From Verrucomicrobiota bacterium JB024 (GTDB lineage Bacteria > Verrucomicrobiota > Verrucomicrobiia > Opitutales > Cerasicoccaceae): a stretch of DNA of 56,650 nt. The stretch is from positions 1 through 56,650 of the forward strand of contig JAUTCS010000149.1 of assembly GCA_030673825.1 (NCBI GenBank). Reading direction: 5' to 3'. The notes beneath the pieces were generated by a model. The model was not told where the DNA came from. It did no database searches and worked only from the letters and a program-made list of their open reading frames with translations. This document shows, piece after piece, positions 26,343 to 35,137 of this stretch (position 1 is its first letter; every line of letters starts with the position of its first letter). The translations under genes were made by a program, and so were the position numbers.

Positions 26343-26409
26343 AAGGTCTTCCTGTAAAGGATTTTTCAAAAAACCCCAGACCTTGGCATCGTTGCAAAAA
26401 TCCTTTACA
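26343..26409 (+). repeat. Two overlapping, mutually exclusive inverted repeats between tRNA-Lys and the response regulator
   Basis: Repeat 1 is AAGGTCT (26343-26349) with AGACCTT (26378-26384). Repeat 2 is a perfect 14-bp pair, TGTAAAGGATTTTT (26353-26366) with AAAAATCCTTTACA (26396-26409). The left arm of repeat 2 lies inside the loop of repeat 1, so the two stems cross and cannot form together except as a pseudoknot. No T-tract follows on the plus strand. The rest of the 218-bp gap (26324-26541) shows no gene. Confidence 0.55.
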
Positions 26410-26541
26410 TTGCGAGGATTATGCTAAACCGTTTGGCTCGTCGATCCACCGGTATGGCACCCAGAGCGCGTACATTACGTGCCTTAAAAGAGCTCGCCTG
26501 CCGACTCCATTTCTGTTTTTTTTGATATCGTAAGCTCTCAC

Positions 26542-27207
26542 ATGAAGAAAGTTGTTATTGTCGAGGACCAGACTGCAGTGCGGGAAATGATTTCCCAGAT
26601 CGTGCAATCGGATCCGTCCTTTGAAGTGGTCGCCGAGCCCGGTGACGGTCAGGAAGCCTACAACCTCGTCATGGAGCTGAAGCCCGACTTCGTCATCCTT
26701 GACGTGATGCTCCCCGGCCTGAATGGGGCCGAAGTGCTCCGGCGCTTCTCCAAGCACCTCAAGAACACCCGGGTACTGGTCTTTTCCGGCTACCAGAACC
26801 CGTCCCTCGTGCGCGAACTGCTTCAGGCCGGCGCCCATGGGTTCGTGGAAAAGTCCGCGCCCCTGAGCGAGCTGAAAAAGGGCATCGAGATCGTCGCCAA
26901 CGGCGGCAGCTACTTTGGCCCGGAAGTCGCGCAGATGCTGCGCGAAGCCGTGCTTAATCCCAACGCCTCCAACCGCAAGGGTGTGGATGTGCTGACGGCC
27001 CGTGAGCGCGAGATCCTCCAGCTCATCGCCGAAAGCCACAGCACCAAGGAAGTCGCCCAGAAGCTCAACATCAGCGTCAAGACGGCGGAAAACCACCGCA
27101 CCAACCTGATGAAGAAGCTCGACCTGCACGACGTGGCCAGCCTCACCCGCTACGCCATCCAGCAGGGGCTGATCGAAGGCGTCCTGCCCTCTGGCACCGA
27201 GAGCTGA
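26542..27207 (+). CDS. NarL/FixJ-family response regulator (orphan)
   Basis: 221 aa. The receiver domain (1-120) has acidic pocket Glu8/Asp9, phospho-acceptor Asp54 (VILDVMLPG) and Lys104 (FVEKSA). A LuxR-type HTH follows ([21 protein letters not shown], then [14 protein letters not shown], about 150-205). It should bind DNA after phosphorylation by a histidine kinase, none of which is in the window. The gene stands alone downstream of the tRNA gene with a repeat-rich leader. The regulon cannot be deduced. Confidence 0.92.
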   Translation: MKKVVIVEDQTAVREMISQIVQSDPSFEVVAEPGDGQEAYNLVMELKPDFVILDVMLPGLNGAEVLRRFSKHLKNTRVLVFSGYQNPSLVRELLQAGAHGFVEKSAPLSELKKGIEIVANGGSYFGPEVAQMLREAVLNPNASNRKGVDVLTAREREILQLIAESHSTKEVAQKLNISVKTAENHRTNLMKKLDLHDVASLTRYAIQQGLIEGVLPSGTES

Positions 27208-27292
27208 CCTGAACGGGAACGGGCACGACGGTCGCTCATCCCAGTTTCGCAAAACTGCTGCCCGGTAAAAAGCCGGTCGCGTTGGGCTTGTT

Positions 27293-28144
27293 TCACCCCT
27301 GCACCTGCCGCAGGCGTTCAGCCAGCAGGTCGATCAATGCGGGATCTTCGCCCAGTAAGGCCGTGCGTACGGTGTGCAAGGTCGGCGCATCCGCCTCGGC
27401 GCGGGCACAGATTCCGGCCACATCGCCGCCCGGACCCGCATGGCGACCGGGCTGGAGAAAGAGCATACTCACCACGACATTGCCGTCCCGCCACAGAGGG
27501 CGGTGCAGCAGGCGTTCCAGCAACGGCTCATTAAAGGCGTACTGCTCACCCTCGCGACGCTCCATCGAGCAAGGAGCAACTGAACCGACCTCCTGCCCCA
27601 GCATCTCGGCCAGGCGCACGGCCAAGCGGTTTCGGACCGCCGTTACCTCTTCCACCGGCGAGCCGTGATCGACCAGCGCAACCTGTGGACGCTTCAGGCC
27701 AGAGGAGTCCAGGGTCTCGCGCACGGCGCGGGCCAGCAAGGCGGCCACCTGCCCGTCTCCCGATCCATCGGACGGGCACAGGCAGGGGGCGACGCGCACG
27801 CGCAGGGCCGGTTCCTTCGCCTGCCACGCGCTGACTTGATCGGGGATGTAGCGCGTTAGAGCACGGCTGGGCCCGAGGAAAAGCGGAACCACCCGAAACT
27901 CCCGAACGCCCCGCTCGATGTAGTGCTCCAGGAAGGGTAACAAGGTCCAGGCAGCTTCGCCGCCCAGCTTCCCGGCATCGACACGGTCAGCATGCAGCAG
28001 CGAGACCGGAGAAACCTCCACGCCGGCGGCGTTACCCAGAGAAGCAGCCAGCTTTCGCAGACTAAGTGTTGCTTCCGGGCGTAAAGAGCCATTATCTACC
28101 AGGAGATAAAGCGGCTTGTCATGGTTTTTCACGTCTTTTAACAT
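27293..28144 (-). CDS. CbiX/sirohydrochlorin-chelatase-like protein, two-domain
   Basis: 283 aa from the ATG at 28144; the longer ORF starts at a TTG only 17 bp from the divergent ompA-like gene. Two CbiX-type halves are visible. The first starts LLVDNGSLRPEA, in which the usual catalytic His of GHGS is replaced by Asn. The second has VDHGSPVEEV and the family PGRHAGPGGD loop. Members insert Co or Fe into sirohydrochlorin. No other corrin or siroheme gene is near. The change in the first half suggests only one metal site works, so the role is uncertain. Confidence 0.7.
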   Translation of the reverse strand: MLKDVKNHDKPLYLLVDNGSLRPEATLSLRKLAASLGNAAGVEVSPVSLLHADRVDAGKLGGEAAWTLLPFLEHYIERGVREFRVVPLFLGPSRALTRYIPDQVSAWQAKEPALRVRVAPCLCPSDGSGDGQVAALLARAVRETLDSSGLKRPQVALVDHGSPVEEVTAVRNRLAVRLAEMLGQEVGSVAPCSMERREGEQYAFNEPLLERLLHRPLWRDGNVVVSMLFLQPGRHAGPGGDVAGICARAEADAPTLHTVRTALLGEDPALIDLLAERLRQVQG

Positions 28145-28200
28145 GCGCGTGACGAAATTCCTTGCCCAGCTAATAAGATTCAAACATCAGTAGGAATCAA

Positions 28201-28758
28201 ATGAAGAAGGTCAGTCTTTACCTCATCAGCCTTAGTCTCAGCGCTCTTTTGTTCAGCGGGTGCGAATCCGATCCCGAACCCTCCCCGGATGACACCCTCT
28301 CCAGCATGGCCGGTGGACCGCGCGAAGACTGGATCAACCCGGATGCCATCAGCCCCTCCACGGGAGAATCCCTGGAGATGCGCGACCCGAACTTCAACGC
28401 CATGAACGGCGGCCTCGGCGGCGGCACCCCCATGGCCTCGGTCCAGTTCGGCTTCGATGAATTTACCGTCCAGCCCTCCGAGCAGGGCAAACTCAACCAG
28501 GTCGTCGATTACCTGAATGCCAACCCCTCTTCCCGCGCGGTCTGCGAGGGGCACACCGACTGGTACGGCACCAACGAGTACAACCTCGGCCTGGGCGACC
28601 GCCGCGCCAACGCCGTCAAGGACTACATCGTGCGTCAGGGCATCTCGCCCACCCGCGTCGAAGTCCTCTCTCTGGGCGAACTCGAAGCCGACCAGGACCT
28701 GCCCAAGACCGACCCGAGCGTGATCGACGACCGCCGCGTGGATGTCTTCGTCCAGTAG
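28201..28758 (+). CDS. OmpA-family (Pal-like) outer membrane lipoprotein
   Basis: 185 aa. A signal peptide ends in the lipobox LLFSGC (Cys21). A linker is followed by an OmpA C-terminal peptidoglycan-binding domain (about 75-185): VQFGFDEFTVQP, then EGHTDWYGTNEYNLGLGDRRA with the diaminopimelate-contacting Asp/Arg pair, then SLGELEADQD. It probably ties the outer membrane to peptidoglycan. AGGA lies 6 bp upstream of the ATG. No tolB or tolA is adjacent. A strong terminator follows. Confidence 0.9.
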   Translation: MKKVSLYLISLSLSALLFSGCESDPEPSPDDTLSSMAGGPREDWINPDAISPSTGESLEMRDPNFNAMNGGLGGGTPMASVQFGFDEFTVQPSEQGKLNQVVDYLNANPSSRAVCEGHTDWYGTNEYNLGLGDRRANAVKDYIVRQGISPTRVEVLSLGELEADQDLPKTDPSVIDDRRVDVFVQ

Positions 28759-28791
28759 GCCCGGCGACACGACCAACTTCTTTCATGTAAC

Positions 28792-28824
28792 AAAAAGCCT
28801 CCGACCTGAGTCGGAGGCTTTTTT
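28792..28824. terminator. Bidirectional intrinsic terminator
   Basis: Stem GCCTCCGAC/GTCGGAGGC (28797-28805 with 28810-28818), loop CTGA, flanked by A5 on the left and T6 on the right. It serves the OmpA-like gene on the plus strand and the M20 peptidase on the minus strand. Confidence 0.92.
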
Positions 28825-28893
28825 GTCGGGGCCGTGCTAGGTGCGGGCCGCCGGGATGAACGAAAATAATGACAGGCCGGATACGGCTTCTGC

Positions 28894-30276
28894 TCATTCC
28901 CCGAAGGCGAGCCGGTGGAGGATGCCCTCGTAGGCGGCGATGCCCTTTTCCATCATGTCGATCTCGAAGCTCTCGTTGGGCGCGTGCAGGTTGTCGCGCG
29001 GGGTGAAGAGGCCGATCATGAGCGAATCCAGGCCGGTCGCGTCCTTCATCTGGCGAATGATCGGTACGCTACCGCCCTCGCGCAGGTAGAGCGGCTTTTT
29101 GCCAAAGGCTTTCTCGATGGAGACCTCGGCGGCCTCACAGGCGCGAGCGAACACGGGCGAAAGGTCCGGGGCGGTGTTCGGGCGTCCGGGCGGGGCCACG
29201 TAGTACGGGCTGCCGCCGGTTTCGGGATTGATGGACATCTTGACCTGCGGCGGGCAGCGCTCCTCCAGCGTCTTGCGGACCTTCGCTTCGATATCGGCGG
29301 CGTCCTGATCCGGCACAAGCCGGCAGGTGATTTTAACAAAAGCCTTGGCGGGGATGATGGTCTTGCTCCCCTCGCCCTGATAGCCGCCGCCGATGCCGTT
29401 GAACTCCAGCGTCGGGAAAAAGCGTACCAGCTCCAGCGCGGTCGCGCCGCCGGGGTGGACGAAGTCCGGCACACCGAGCAGGTCCTTGTACTGCTGCTCG
29501 CTCATGGGGAGCTTGGCCAGCTCCTCGCGCTCCCAGGGCAGCGGCTCGACCACGGCGTCGTAGAAGCCGGGGACGTTGACGCGCCCGTCCTTGTTGTGGA
29601 GGGAGGCGCACAGCTCGGTCAGCGCCTGGATCGGGTTGAGCACGGGGCCACCGTTGACCCCCGAGTGCAGGTCCATGGCCGGGCCGGTCAGCGTGACCTC
29701 CAGCCCGAACATCCCCCGCAGCCCGGTCGTGACCACGATCTGCTCGGTACCGGGGCTACCGGTGTCCGAGAGCAGGATCATATCGGCCTGGCTGAGGCGC
29801 TCGGCGTACTTCTTTAAAAAGCCGGGGAAGCTCGGGCTGCCCATCTCTTCCTCGCCCTCGATCATGAACGTGATCCGCAGCGGCAGGTCCGGGTGCTTCT
29901 CCAGCAGGCGCGAAAGGGCGGTCAACTGCACGGCCTGCGGGCCCTTGTTGTCGGCGGTGCCGCGCCCGTAGAGGCGTCCGTCGCGCACGACGGGCTCGAA
30001 AGCCGGGGTCTTCCACAACTCGAACGGGTCGGCGGGCTGCACGTCGTAGTGACCGTAGATGATCACGTGCGGCACGTCTTCGCGGTCCGGCCCGCGATCG
30101 GCTAAAATGATCGGGTGCTTCGGCGTGGCAACTTCCTCCACGTCAAAGCCGAGCCCGGCGAGCGCGTCTTTGATGTACTCGCGCGCACCCTTCATGCCCT
30201 CGGCATAGGTCGAGTCGGTGGACACGCTCGGGAAGCTCGCGTACTTGGAGAGAAAGGGAATCGGGTCTAGGGCCAT
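28894..30276 (-). CDS. M20-family metallopeptidase (dipeptidase-type)
   Basis: 460 aa. Zinc-site motifs are in order: IIYGHYDVQPADP (metal His), LYGRGTADNKGP (bridging Asp), and IEGEEEMGSPS (catalytic Glu and metal Glu). A dimerisation lid domain follows (LHSGVNGGPVLNP). This form matches cytosolic dipeptidases of the M20 group that cleave small peptides. It is the last gene of a purH - small membrane protein - peptidase run on the minus strand with gaps of 17 and 21 bp. Confidence 0.9.
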   Translation of the reverse strand: MALDPIPFLSKYASFPSVSTDSTYAEGMKGAREYIKDALAGLGFDVEEVATPKHPIILADRGPDREDVPHVIIYGHYDVQPADPFELWKTPAFEPVVRDGRLYGRGTADNKGPQAVQLTALSRLLEKHPDLPLRITFMIEGEEEMGSPSFPGFLKKYAERLSQADMILLSDTGSPGTEQIVVTTGLRGMFGLEVTLTGPAMDLHSGVNGGPVLNPIQALTELCASLHNKDGRVNVPGFYDAVVEPLPWEREELAKLPMSEQQYKDLLGVPDFVHPGGATALELVRFFPTLEFNGIGGGYQGEGSKTIIPAKAFVKITCRLVPDQDAADIEAKVRKTLEERCPPQVKMSINPETGGSPYYVAPPGRPNTAPDLSPVFARACEAAEVSIEKAFGKKPLYLREGGSVPIIRQMKDATGLDSLMIGLFTPRDNLHAPNESFEIDMMEKGIAAYEGILHRLAFGE

Positions 30277-30297
30277 AGGAATATCGAAGTGAAGCCG

Positions 30298-30642
30298 CTA
30301 TCTCAGAATGGATCTGATCAACAGATAGGTGTAGCGGAAGAAGGTTACGTACAGGATGATGGAAACGCCGACGAAAGTCCACAACGATGCCTTTATCGCA
30401 TAGGAAATATAGACGGTATAGACATCTGTTTCCTCTACCGCCTGATAGAACAGCTCTTGTTCCTCCTCAGGATGATCCCATGCCCGTAGCATATACATAT
30501 AGGCAACGGTCTCATTCGGTGTAGGCTGAACCCCAACCCATACCGTCAGCAGGTAGAGGCAACAGAGGCCGATTGCCATCCAGGACAAACCGGTGATGGC
30601 CAAGACATGCGGATAAATATCGTCCGGCAGTCGTCTCGGCAT
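30298..30642 (-). CDS. Small two-helix membrane protein, hypothetical
   Basis: 114 aa. Two hydrophobic segments (about residues 11-36 and 80-108) enclose an acidic, tyrosine-rich loop (YMYMLRAWDHPEEEQELFYQ). No family is recognised. It sits 17 bp after purH and 21 bp before the peptidase on the same strand, which supports it being a real gene. Base use is clearly more AT-rich than its neighbours. Confidence 0.65.
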   Translation of the reverse strand: MPRRLPDDIYPHVLAITGLSWMAIGLCCLYLLTVWVGVQPTPNETVAYMYMLRAWDHPEEEQELFYQAVEETDVYTVYISYAIKASLWTFVGVSIILYVTFFRYTYLLIRSILR

Positions 30643-30659
30643 TGAGAGCCTTTACTTCA

Positions 30660-32201
30660 TCAATGTTTAAAGTGGCGTTTGCCGGTGAAGACCATGGCCA
30701 TCCCGCGTTCGTTGGCGGCCTTGATGACCTCCTCGTCGCGGACGGAGCCGCCCGGCTGGATCGCTGCGGTGGCCCCGGCTTCGGCGGCGGCGATGAGCCC
30801 GTCGGCGAAGGGGAAGAACGCGTCGGAGGCAACGATGGAGCCCTTCAGGTCGAGCCCGGCCTGTCCGGCCTTCCACACGGCGATCTGGGAGCTGTCCACG
30901 CGGCTCATCTGCCCGGCGCCGACACCCAGCGTGCGCTCGGCCCCGGCGTAAACGATGGCGTTGGACTTGACGTGCTTGACGACCTTCCAGCCAAAGCGCA
31001 GGGCGGCCCATTCGGCGTCGGTGGGCTGGCGCTCGGTCACGACCTTCCAGTCCGCGGGCTTGTCCGGGTACTGGTCGCGGTCCTGCAGCAGCAGGCCGCC
31101 GACGACGGACTTGACCTCGGTGAGGGAGTCCGCGCCGAGGTAGTCGCGGGCGATCATCAGGCGCAGGTTTTTCTTTTTGCCAAAAATCTCGCGCGCGGCG
31201 GGCGTGAACTCGGGGGCGATGATGACTTCGCAGAAAATCCCGGCGATCTGGGCGGCCAGGTCGGCGTCGATGGTGCGGTTGGCCACGATGATGCCGCCGA
31301 ACGGGGCCTGCTTGTCCGTTTCAAAGGCCTGCTCCCAGCAGGTCACGAGGTCCATCTCGGAGGCGACGCCGCAGGGGTTGGTGTGCTTGAGGATGGCGAC
31401 GGTGGGCTTCTCGAACTCGCCGATCAGGTAGGTGGCGGCGGTGATGTCGATGATGTTGTTGTAGGAAAGTTCCTTGCCCTGAAGCTGCTCGAAGCACTCA
31501 TGAAAACGCCCGTAGAGCGCGGCCTGCTGGTGCGGGTTCTCGCCGTAGCGCAGGGACTGCGCCAGCGGCATCGAGATGCTCAGGCGCTCGGGCAGGCCGA
31601 TGTTGGCGCTCTCGGTGACCTGCTTCTCCAGATAGGCGGCGATGGCGCCGTCGTAGGAGCTGGTGCGTTGGAAAACCTTCAGGGCGAGCTTGCGGCGCAG
31701 AATCGTCAGCGCGTCGCCACCGGCGGCGAGGGTATCGAGGACGGGCGTGTAGTCGGCCGCATCGCACACCACGGTCACGCTGGCGTGGTTTTTGGCGGCG
31801 GAGCGGAGCATGGAGGGGCCGCCGATGTCGATGTTTTCGATGGCTTCCTCAAAGGTGCAGTCACGGCGGGCGACGGTGGACTCGAAGGGGTAGAGGTTCA
31901 CGCAGACCAAGTCGATCATGTCGATGCCGTGTTCCTTGGCCTGGGCGAGGTGGTCGTCCTTGTCGCGGCGGCAGAGCAGCCCGCCGTGGACCTTCGGGTG
32001 CAGGGTCTTGATGCGGCCCTCCATCATCTCCGGGAAGCCCGTGTACTCGCTCACGTCGGTGACGGGGAGCCCCTGCTCCCGCAGAAGCTTGGCCGTCCCT
32101 CCGGTGGAGAGGATGCCGTAGCCGTGCTGCTCGACGAGGCCCTTCGCGAAATCGACGAGGCCGGTTTTATCGCTGACCGAAATTAGCGCCCATTTACTCA
32201 T
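30660..32201 (-). CDS. purH: Bifunctional AICAR formyltransferase / IMP cyclohydrolase
   Basis: 513 aa, normal length. The N-terminal IMP cyclohydrolase domain has [20 protein letters not shown], and [13 protein letters not shown]. The C-terminal AICAR transformylase domain contains [23 protein letters not shown], and [10 protein letters not shown]. It carries out the last two steps of purine synthesis to IMP. It leads a short minus-strand operon. Confidence 0.97.
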   Translation of the reverse strand: MSKWALISVSDKTGLVDFAKGLVEQHGYGILSTGGTAKLLREQGLPVTDVSEYTGFPEMMEGRIKTLHPKVHGGLLCRRDKDDHLAQAKEHGIDMIDLVCVNLYPFESTVARRDCTFEEAIENIDIGGPSMLRSAAKNHASVTVVCDAADYTPVLDTLAAGGDALTILRRKLALKVFQRTSSYDGAIAAYLEKQVTESANIGLPERLSISMPLAQSLRYGENPHQQAALYGRFHECFEQLQGKELSYNNIIDITAATYLIGEFEKPTVAILKHTNPCGVASEMDLVTCWEQAFETDKQAPFGGIIVANRTIDADLAAQIAGIFCEVIIAPEFTPAAREIFGKKKNLRLMIARDYLGADSLTEVKSVVGGLLLQDRDQYPDKPADWKVVTERQPTDAEWAALRFGWKVVKHVKSNAIVYAGAERTLGVGAGQMSRVDSSQIAVWKAGQAGLDLKGSIVASDAFFPFADGLIAAAEAGATAAIQPGGSVRDEEVIKAANERGMAMVFTGKRHFKH

Positions 32202-32332
32202 CCGGTTTACCCTGCCGCGCCGCGCTCCCGGCGCAAGTCAAAAGGCGGCACCCCCGCGCAATCCCCCTGTCACTCAGGCGCTTCCCCCACTCTTCCGATC
32301 TCGCACGCTATTGATGTGAAGCAGGCACGCTT

Positions 32333-32358
32333 ATTATTGGCATACTTATGCCAATAAT
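32333..32358. promoter_or_regulatory. Perfect 11-bp dyad upstream of the second PEP-CTERM gene
   Basis: ATTATTGGCAT-ACTT-ATGCCAATAAT is a perfect inverted repeat with a 4-bp spacer, in the divergent purH/PEP-CTERM gap. A further half-site CTATTGGCAC lies at 32391-32400. The pair look like an operator with an additional half-site. No correctly spaced sigma-54 element was found here (GG to GC is 11 bp, not 12). Confidence 0.5.
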
Positions 32359-32424
32359 TTTCTGGACACACCCCGGAATACTGCCATTAGCTATTGGCAC
32401 ATCTGTGTCATTTATAAAACAACC

Positions 32425-33249
32425 ATGCATACACGCAGCACCGCTACGAAAACACTGCTCACCGCCGCAGCCCTGTCCACACTCCTGCTCGCAGACACGC
32501 CGCTCTACGGCGGCATCTACGCCGGGCCGGTCGGGGCCTCCGACACCACGGCCATCACCATGAACAGCGACGCCTTTGTCGGGTGGGCCACAGGGATCGC
32601 CGACTACACCCCGGGCGAAGCCGTCTCCGACAGCTACAGTAACGCGACTGCCCAGCAGCGGGCCCTCGGGACGGCGGTGGGCGGCTCGGGGGACATCCTC
32701 TGCCTCGGGCGCGGAGGTTCGGTCACATTGACCTTTGCCAACGCCATTTTCAACGGGGACGGGTACGACTTCGCCATTTTCGAGAACTCGTTTTCGGACA
32801 CCTTTCTGGAACTCGGGTACGTCGAGGTTTCATCCGACGGGGAGCACTTCACGCGCTTCGCCACCCACAGCCTGACGGAGAGCGCCGTGGGGGGCTTTGG
32901 CAATGTGGACCCCACCAACATCGACGGCTTTGCAGGCAAGTACCGGGCAGGCTACGGGACACCCTTCGACCTGTCCGACCTCGTCGGCCAGACCAACTAC
33001 GAGTACCTCGACCTAAACAACATCCTCTACGTGCGTATCGTCGATGTGATCGGCGACGGCAGCGAGTACGACTCGTACGGCAACGCCATTTACGACCCCT
33101 ACCCAACCACGGGCAGCGCGGGCTTTGACTTGGACGCGGTGGGTGTCTTCTACGCCGTGCCCGAACCGGCCACCTACGCCGCCTTTGCCGGGCTCGGAGC
33201 CCTCGCGCTGGTCTTCCTGCGCCGCCGCTCATCCGCCACCCGCCGGTAA
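32425..33249 (+). CDS. PEP-CTERM surface protein (secreted, beta-rich)
   Basis: 274 aa. A signal peptide (about 1-29, ...TPLYGG) is followed by a single beta-rich domain. The segment [20 protein letters not shown], then [13 protein letters not shown], is a pattern found in cell-surface proteins of this sorting class. The PEP-CTERM tail is at 246-274 (PEPATYAAF, hydrophobic helix, RRRSS). No enzymatic motif was seen. It stands alone, divergent from purH, with a strong dyad in its leader. Ligand or partner unknown. Confidence 0.85.
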   Translation: MHTRSTATKTLLTAAALSTLLLADTPLYGGIYAGPVGASDTTAITMNSDAFVGWATGIADYTPGEAVSDSYSNATAQQRALGTAVGGSGDILCLGRGGSVTLTFANAIFNGDGYDFAIFENSFSDTFLELGYVEVSSDGEHFTRFATHSLTESAVGGFGNVDPTNIDGFAGKYRAGYGTPFDLSDLVGQTNYEYLDLNNILYVRIVDVIGDGSEYDSYGNAIYDPYPTTGSAGFDLDAVGVFYAVPEPATYAAFAGLGALALVFLRRRSSATRR

Positions 33250-33376
33250 TCCCTCCCTCTCTACTGCTCAAAGAGAATCTGCCTGTCGGCAGTAATGCGA
33301 TAGCCCAACAACCGTCCTGCCCGTGCGCCCGACCTGAGCGTGCGGGCGGGCATGGCGGGCTCGCCAACGAAAAGAC

Positions 33377-34723
33377 TTATCCCAGCAGCGTCCGCCTGAG
33401 AGTGCGGTGGTCGATCTTGCCCCGGCCGGTCAGGGGAAGTACCTCCAACTGTCGCACGTGCAGGCGACGTCCCAGGCGCGGGAAGGCGGTCTTTAAGATT
33501 TGCGCCACCTCGGCCACCGACGAGGGACCGGAATAGGCCACAAACACCCGTTCACCAGTCGGTTCGTAAAAGGTGACGACCTGACCGACGCCTGCCTCAT
33601 TCGCGGCGACCTGCTCGACCCGCGCCAGATCCAGACGCACGCCCGCGCACTTCACGATCCGGTCGGCCCGCCCGCAAACGACGAGCCCGCCCGTCGCCGT
33701 AAAATCGACCCGATCGGCCAAGGTCCGGCTCGCACCACCGTCTCCACGGCGAGGACGCCCGTAGCCGCTCACCGCAGCGGAAGTCACCCGCAGACGCCCA
33801 CCTTGCGTCCGCTCCAGTTGAACGCCCGCCATGGCCGTCCCGACGGATTCGCCGCTGAGCCCGGCCTGGCCGTCGCGGTCGTAGGCGATGCCCCCCGTCT
33901 CGCTGGAGCCGTAAAAATTATGCACGGGCAGGCCGGTCGCCTCCCGAAAGCGTCGGGCCAGCTCCGGGCTGAGCGGGGCCGCTGCCGAGATCACCAGGCG
34001 CAGCGGCTTCAGGGACAATCCACCCACGCGAGCCAAGCCCTCCAGAACCGCCGGAACCGTGGGTAGGACCGTCGCCCCGGTACACGCCACCTCCTCGGCA
34101 ATAACGTGCGGAAAGGCACCACTGCCAACCGCCAGCGGTACCCCGTGCGCCAGCAGCGGCACCACAAGATTTCCCAACGCGTAGGAGTGAGCGAAGGGCA
34201 ACAGGGCGAAATTCGTATCCCGCGCGTCAAAGCCCATCGTGGCGAGAATGTTGGTAGCGTCAGCACACAGTTCGGCCTCGGAGAAGGGGATGGGCTTGGG
34301 CGCACCGGTGGAGCCGGAGGTCAACTTGACCAACGCCAGCCCGGGCCGCCAGCGTCGCACGCCGGATAGTTTTGCGACGCCTTCCCCCGTAACCTGAAGC
34401 ACCGCCCCCAGCAGTCGGTTCGCCGTCGTCAGCTCGACTGCGGGCGCGCCGGCATCCAAGGGAGCGACGACCGCCCCCAACCGACGCAACGCCACAAAGG
34501 CCGCAAGCCAGTCCGCGCCATTGGGCAGTCGCAGGGTCACGGCGCGGCGGCACAACGCGTGGGCGCTCAGGCGTGATTCCCATTGGCGGGCAAGCTCGTC
34601 GAGCGCGGCAAACGTTACCGTGCTGCCCGTGGCCGCCATCGTCACCGCGGTACGCTCACCCTCGCGACAGCAAAGCGTTTCCCATGCCCACAGGAGCGGC
34701 CCCATTTTCACTTCACTGCTCAT
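33377..34723 (-). CDS. AMP-dependent acyl/aryl ligase of the aryl-polyene cluster
   Basis: 448 aa, compact ANL-superfamily enzyme. It shows the ATP-binding loop KLTSGSTGAPKP (134-144), YGSSETGG near 270, and the C-terminal Lys in PLTGRGKID. In aryl-polyene and xanthomonadin clusters such a ligase activates the aromatic starter acid and loads it on the ACP; here 3- or 4-hydroxybenzoate from the chorismatase is the natural candidate. It is the last gene of the 14-gene operon and overlaps its upstream neighbour by 4 bp (34720-34723). Confidence 0.85.
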   Translation of the reverse strand: MSSEVKMGPLLWAWETLCCREGERTAVTMAATGSTVTFAALDELARQWESRLSAHALCRRAVTLRLPNGADWLAAFVALRRLGAVVAPLDAGAPAVELTTANRLLGAVLQVTGEGVAKLSGVRRWRPGLALVKLTSGSTGAPKPIPFSEAELCADATNILATMGFDARDTNFALLPFAHSYALGNLVVPLLAHGVPLAVGSGAFPHVIAEEVACTGATVLPTVPAVLEGLARVGGLSLKPLRLVISAAAPLSPELARRFREATGLPVHNFYGSSETGGIAYDRDGQAGLSGESVGTAMAGVQLERTQGGRLRVTSAAVSGYGRPRRGDGGASRTLADRVDFTATGGLVVCGRADRIVKCAGVRLDLARVEQVAANEAGVGQVVTFYEPTGERVFVAYSGPSSVAEVAQILKTAFPRLGRRLHVRQLEVLPLTGRGKIDHRTLRRTLLG

Positions 34724-35133
34724 GAGGAGAGGATGGTGAGTTGTCCCCCGGCCAGGCGGCGGGCGGAGCTGTCTTCGAGATAGCCGTCGAAGCGGAAGAG
34801 ACCTGTTTCGCTCATCGTATCCAAAACTGAATACACGCGCAGTGGCTCACCAGACGAAAGAGGAAACGGTTCCATTTTCCAGCGGGCGACCTTGATCAGG
34901 CGGCCCGAACGCCAGCCACGCTCGCGGTACGTCCAACCGATAAAGGCCGCCGCCGCCTGAGCGACGATCTCCACGCTCCAGGCTTGCGAGCCCGCGCCGA
35001 GGAGGGCCGACTCCGGCGCGAGCACAGCCTCGGCCACGATCTCGCGCTCGCCCATGGCCAGCACCCGCCGCAGCAGACACATCGGGCCCCGGTGCGGGAT
35101 GAGTTCCTCGATAGATGGATAGGTTTCGGGCAT
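34720..35133 (-). CDS. Hotdog 3-hydroxyacyl-ACP dehydratase (ApeP-like)
   Basis: 137 aa. The hotdog signature EELIPHRGPMCLLRRV resembles the ApeP/FabZ-type dehydratases of aryl-polyene clusters. It would remove water during polyene chain extension. It starts 4 bp after the MMPL gene stop and overlaps the ligase gene. A second hotdog protein occurs at 38915. Confidence 0.78.
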   Translation of the reverse strand: MPETYPSIEELIPHRGPMCLLRRVLAMGEREIVAEAVLAPESALLGAGSQAWSVEIVAQAAAAFIGWTYRERGWRSGRLIKVARWKMEPFPLSSGEPLRVYSVLDTMSETGLFRFDGYLEDSSARRLAGGQLTILSS

Positions 35134-35137
35134 GACG

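Noticed and set aside
26158-26397. Upstream extension of the small lipoprotein
   Set aside because: It would run through the tRNA-Lys gene; the ATG at 26157 starts directly at the signal peptide.
30642-32186. 514-aa plus-strand ORF opposite purH
   Set aside because: Shadow of purH, whose domains are unambiguous.
32339-32352. Sigma-54 promoter before the second PEP-CTERM gene
   Set aside because: TGGCAT and TGCC are present but GG-GC spacing is 11 bp, and they form the arms of a perfect dyad.
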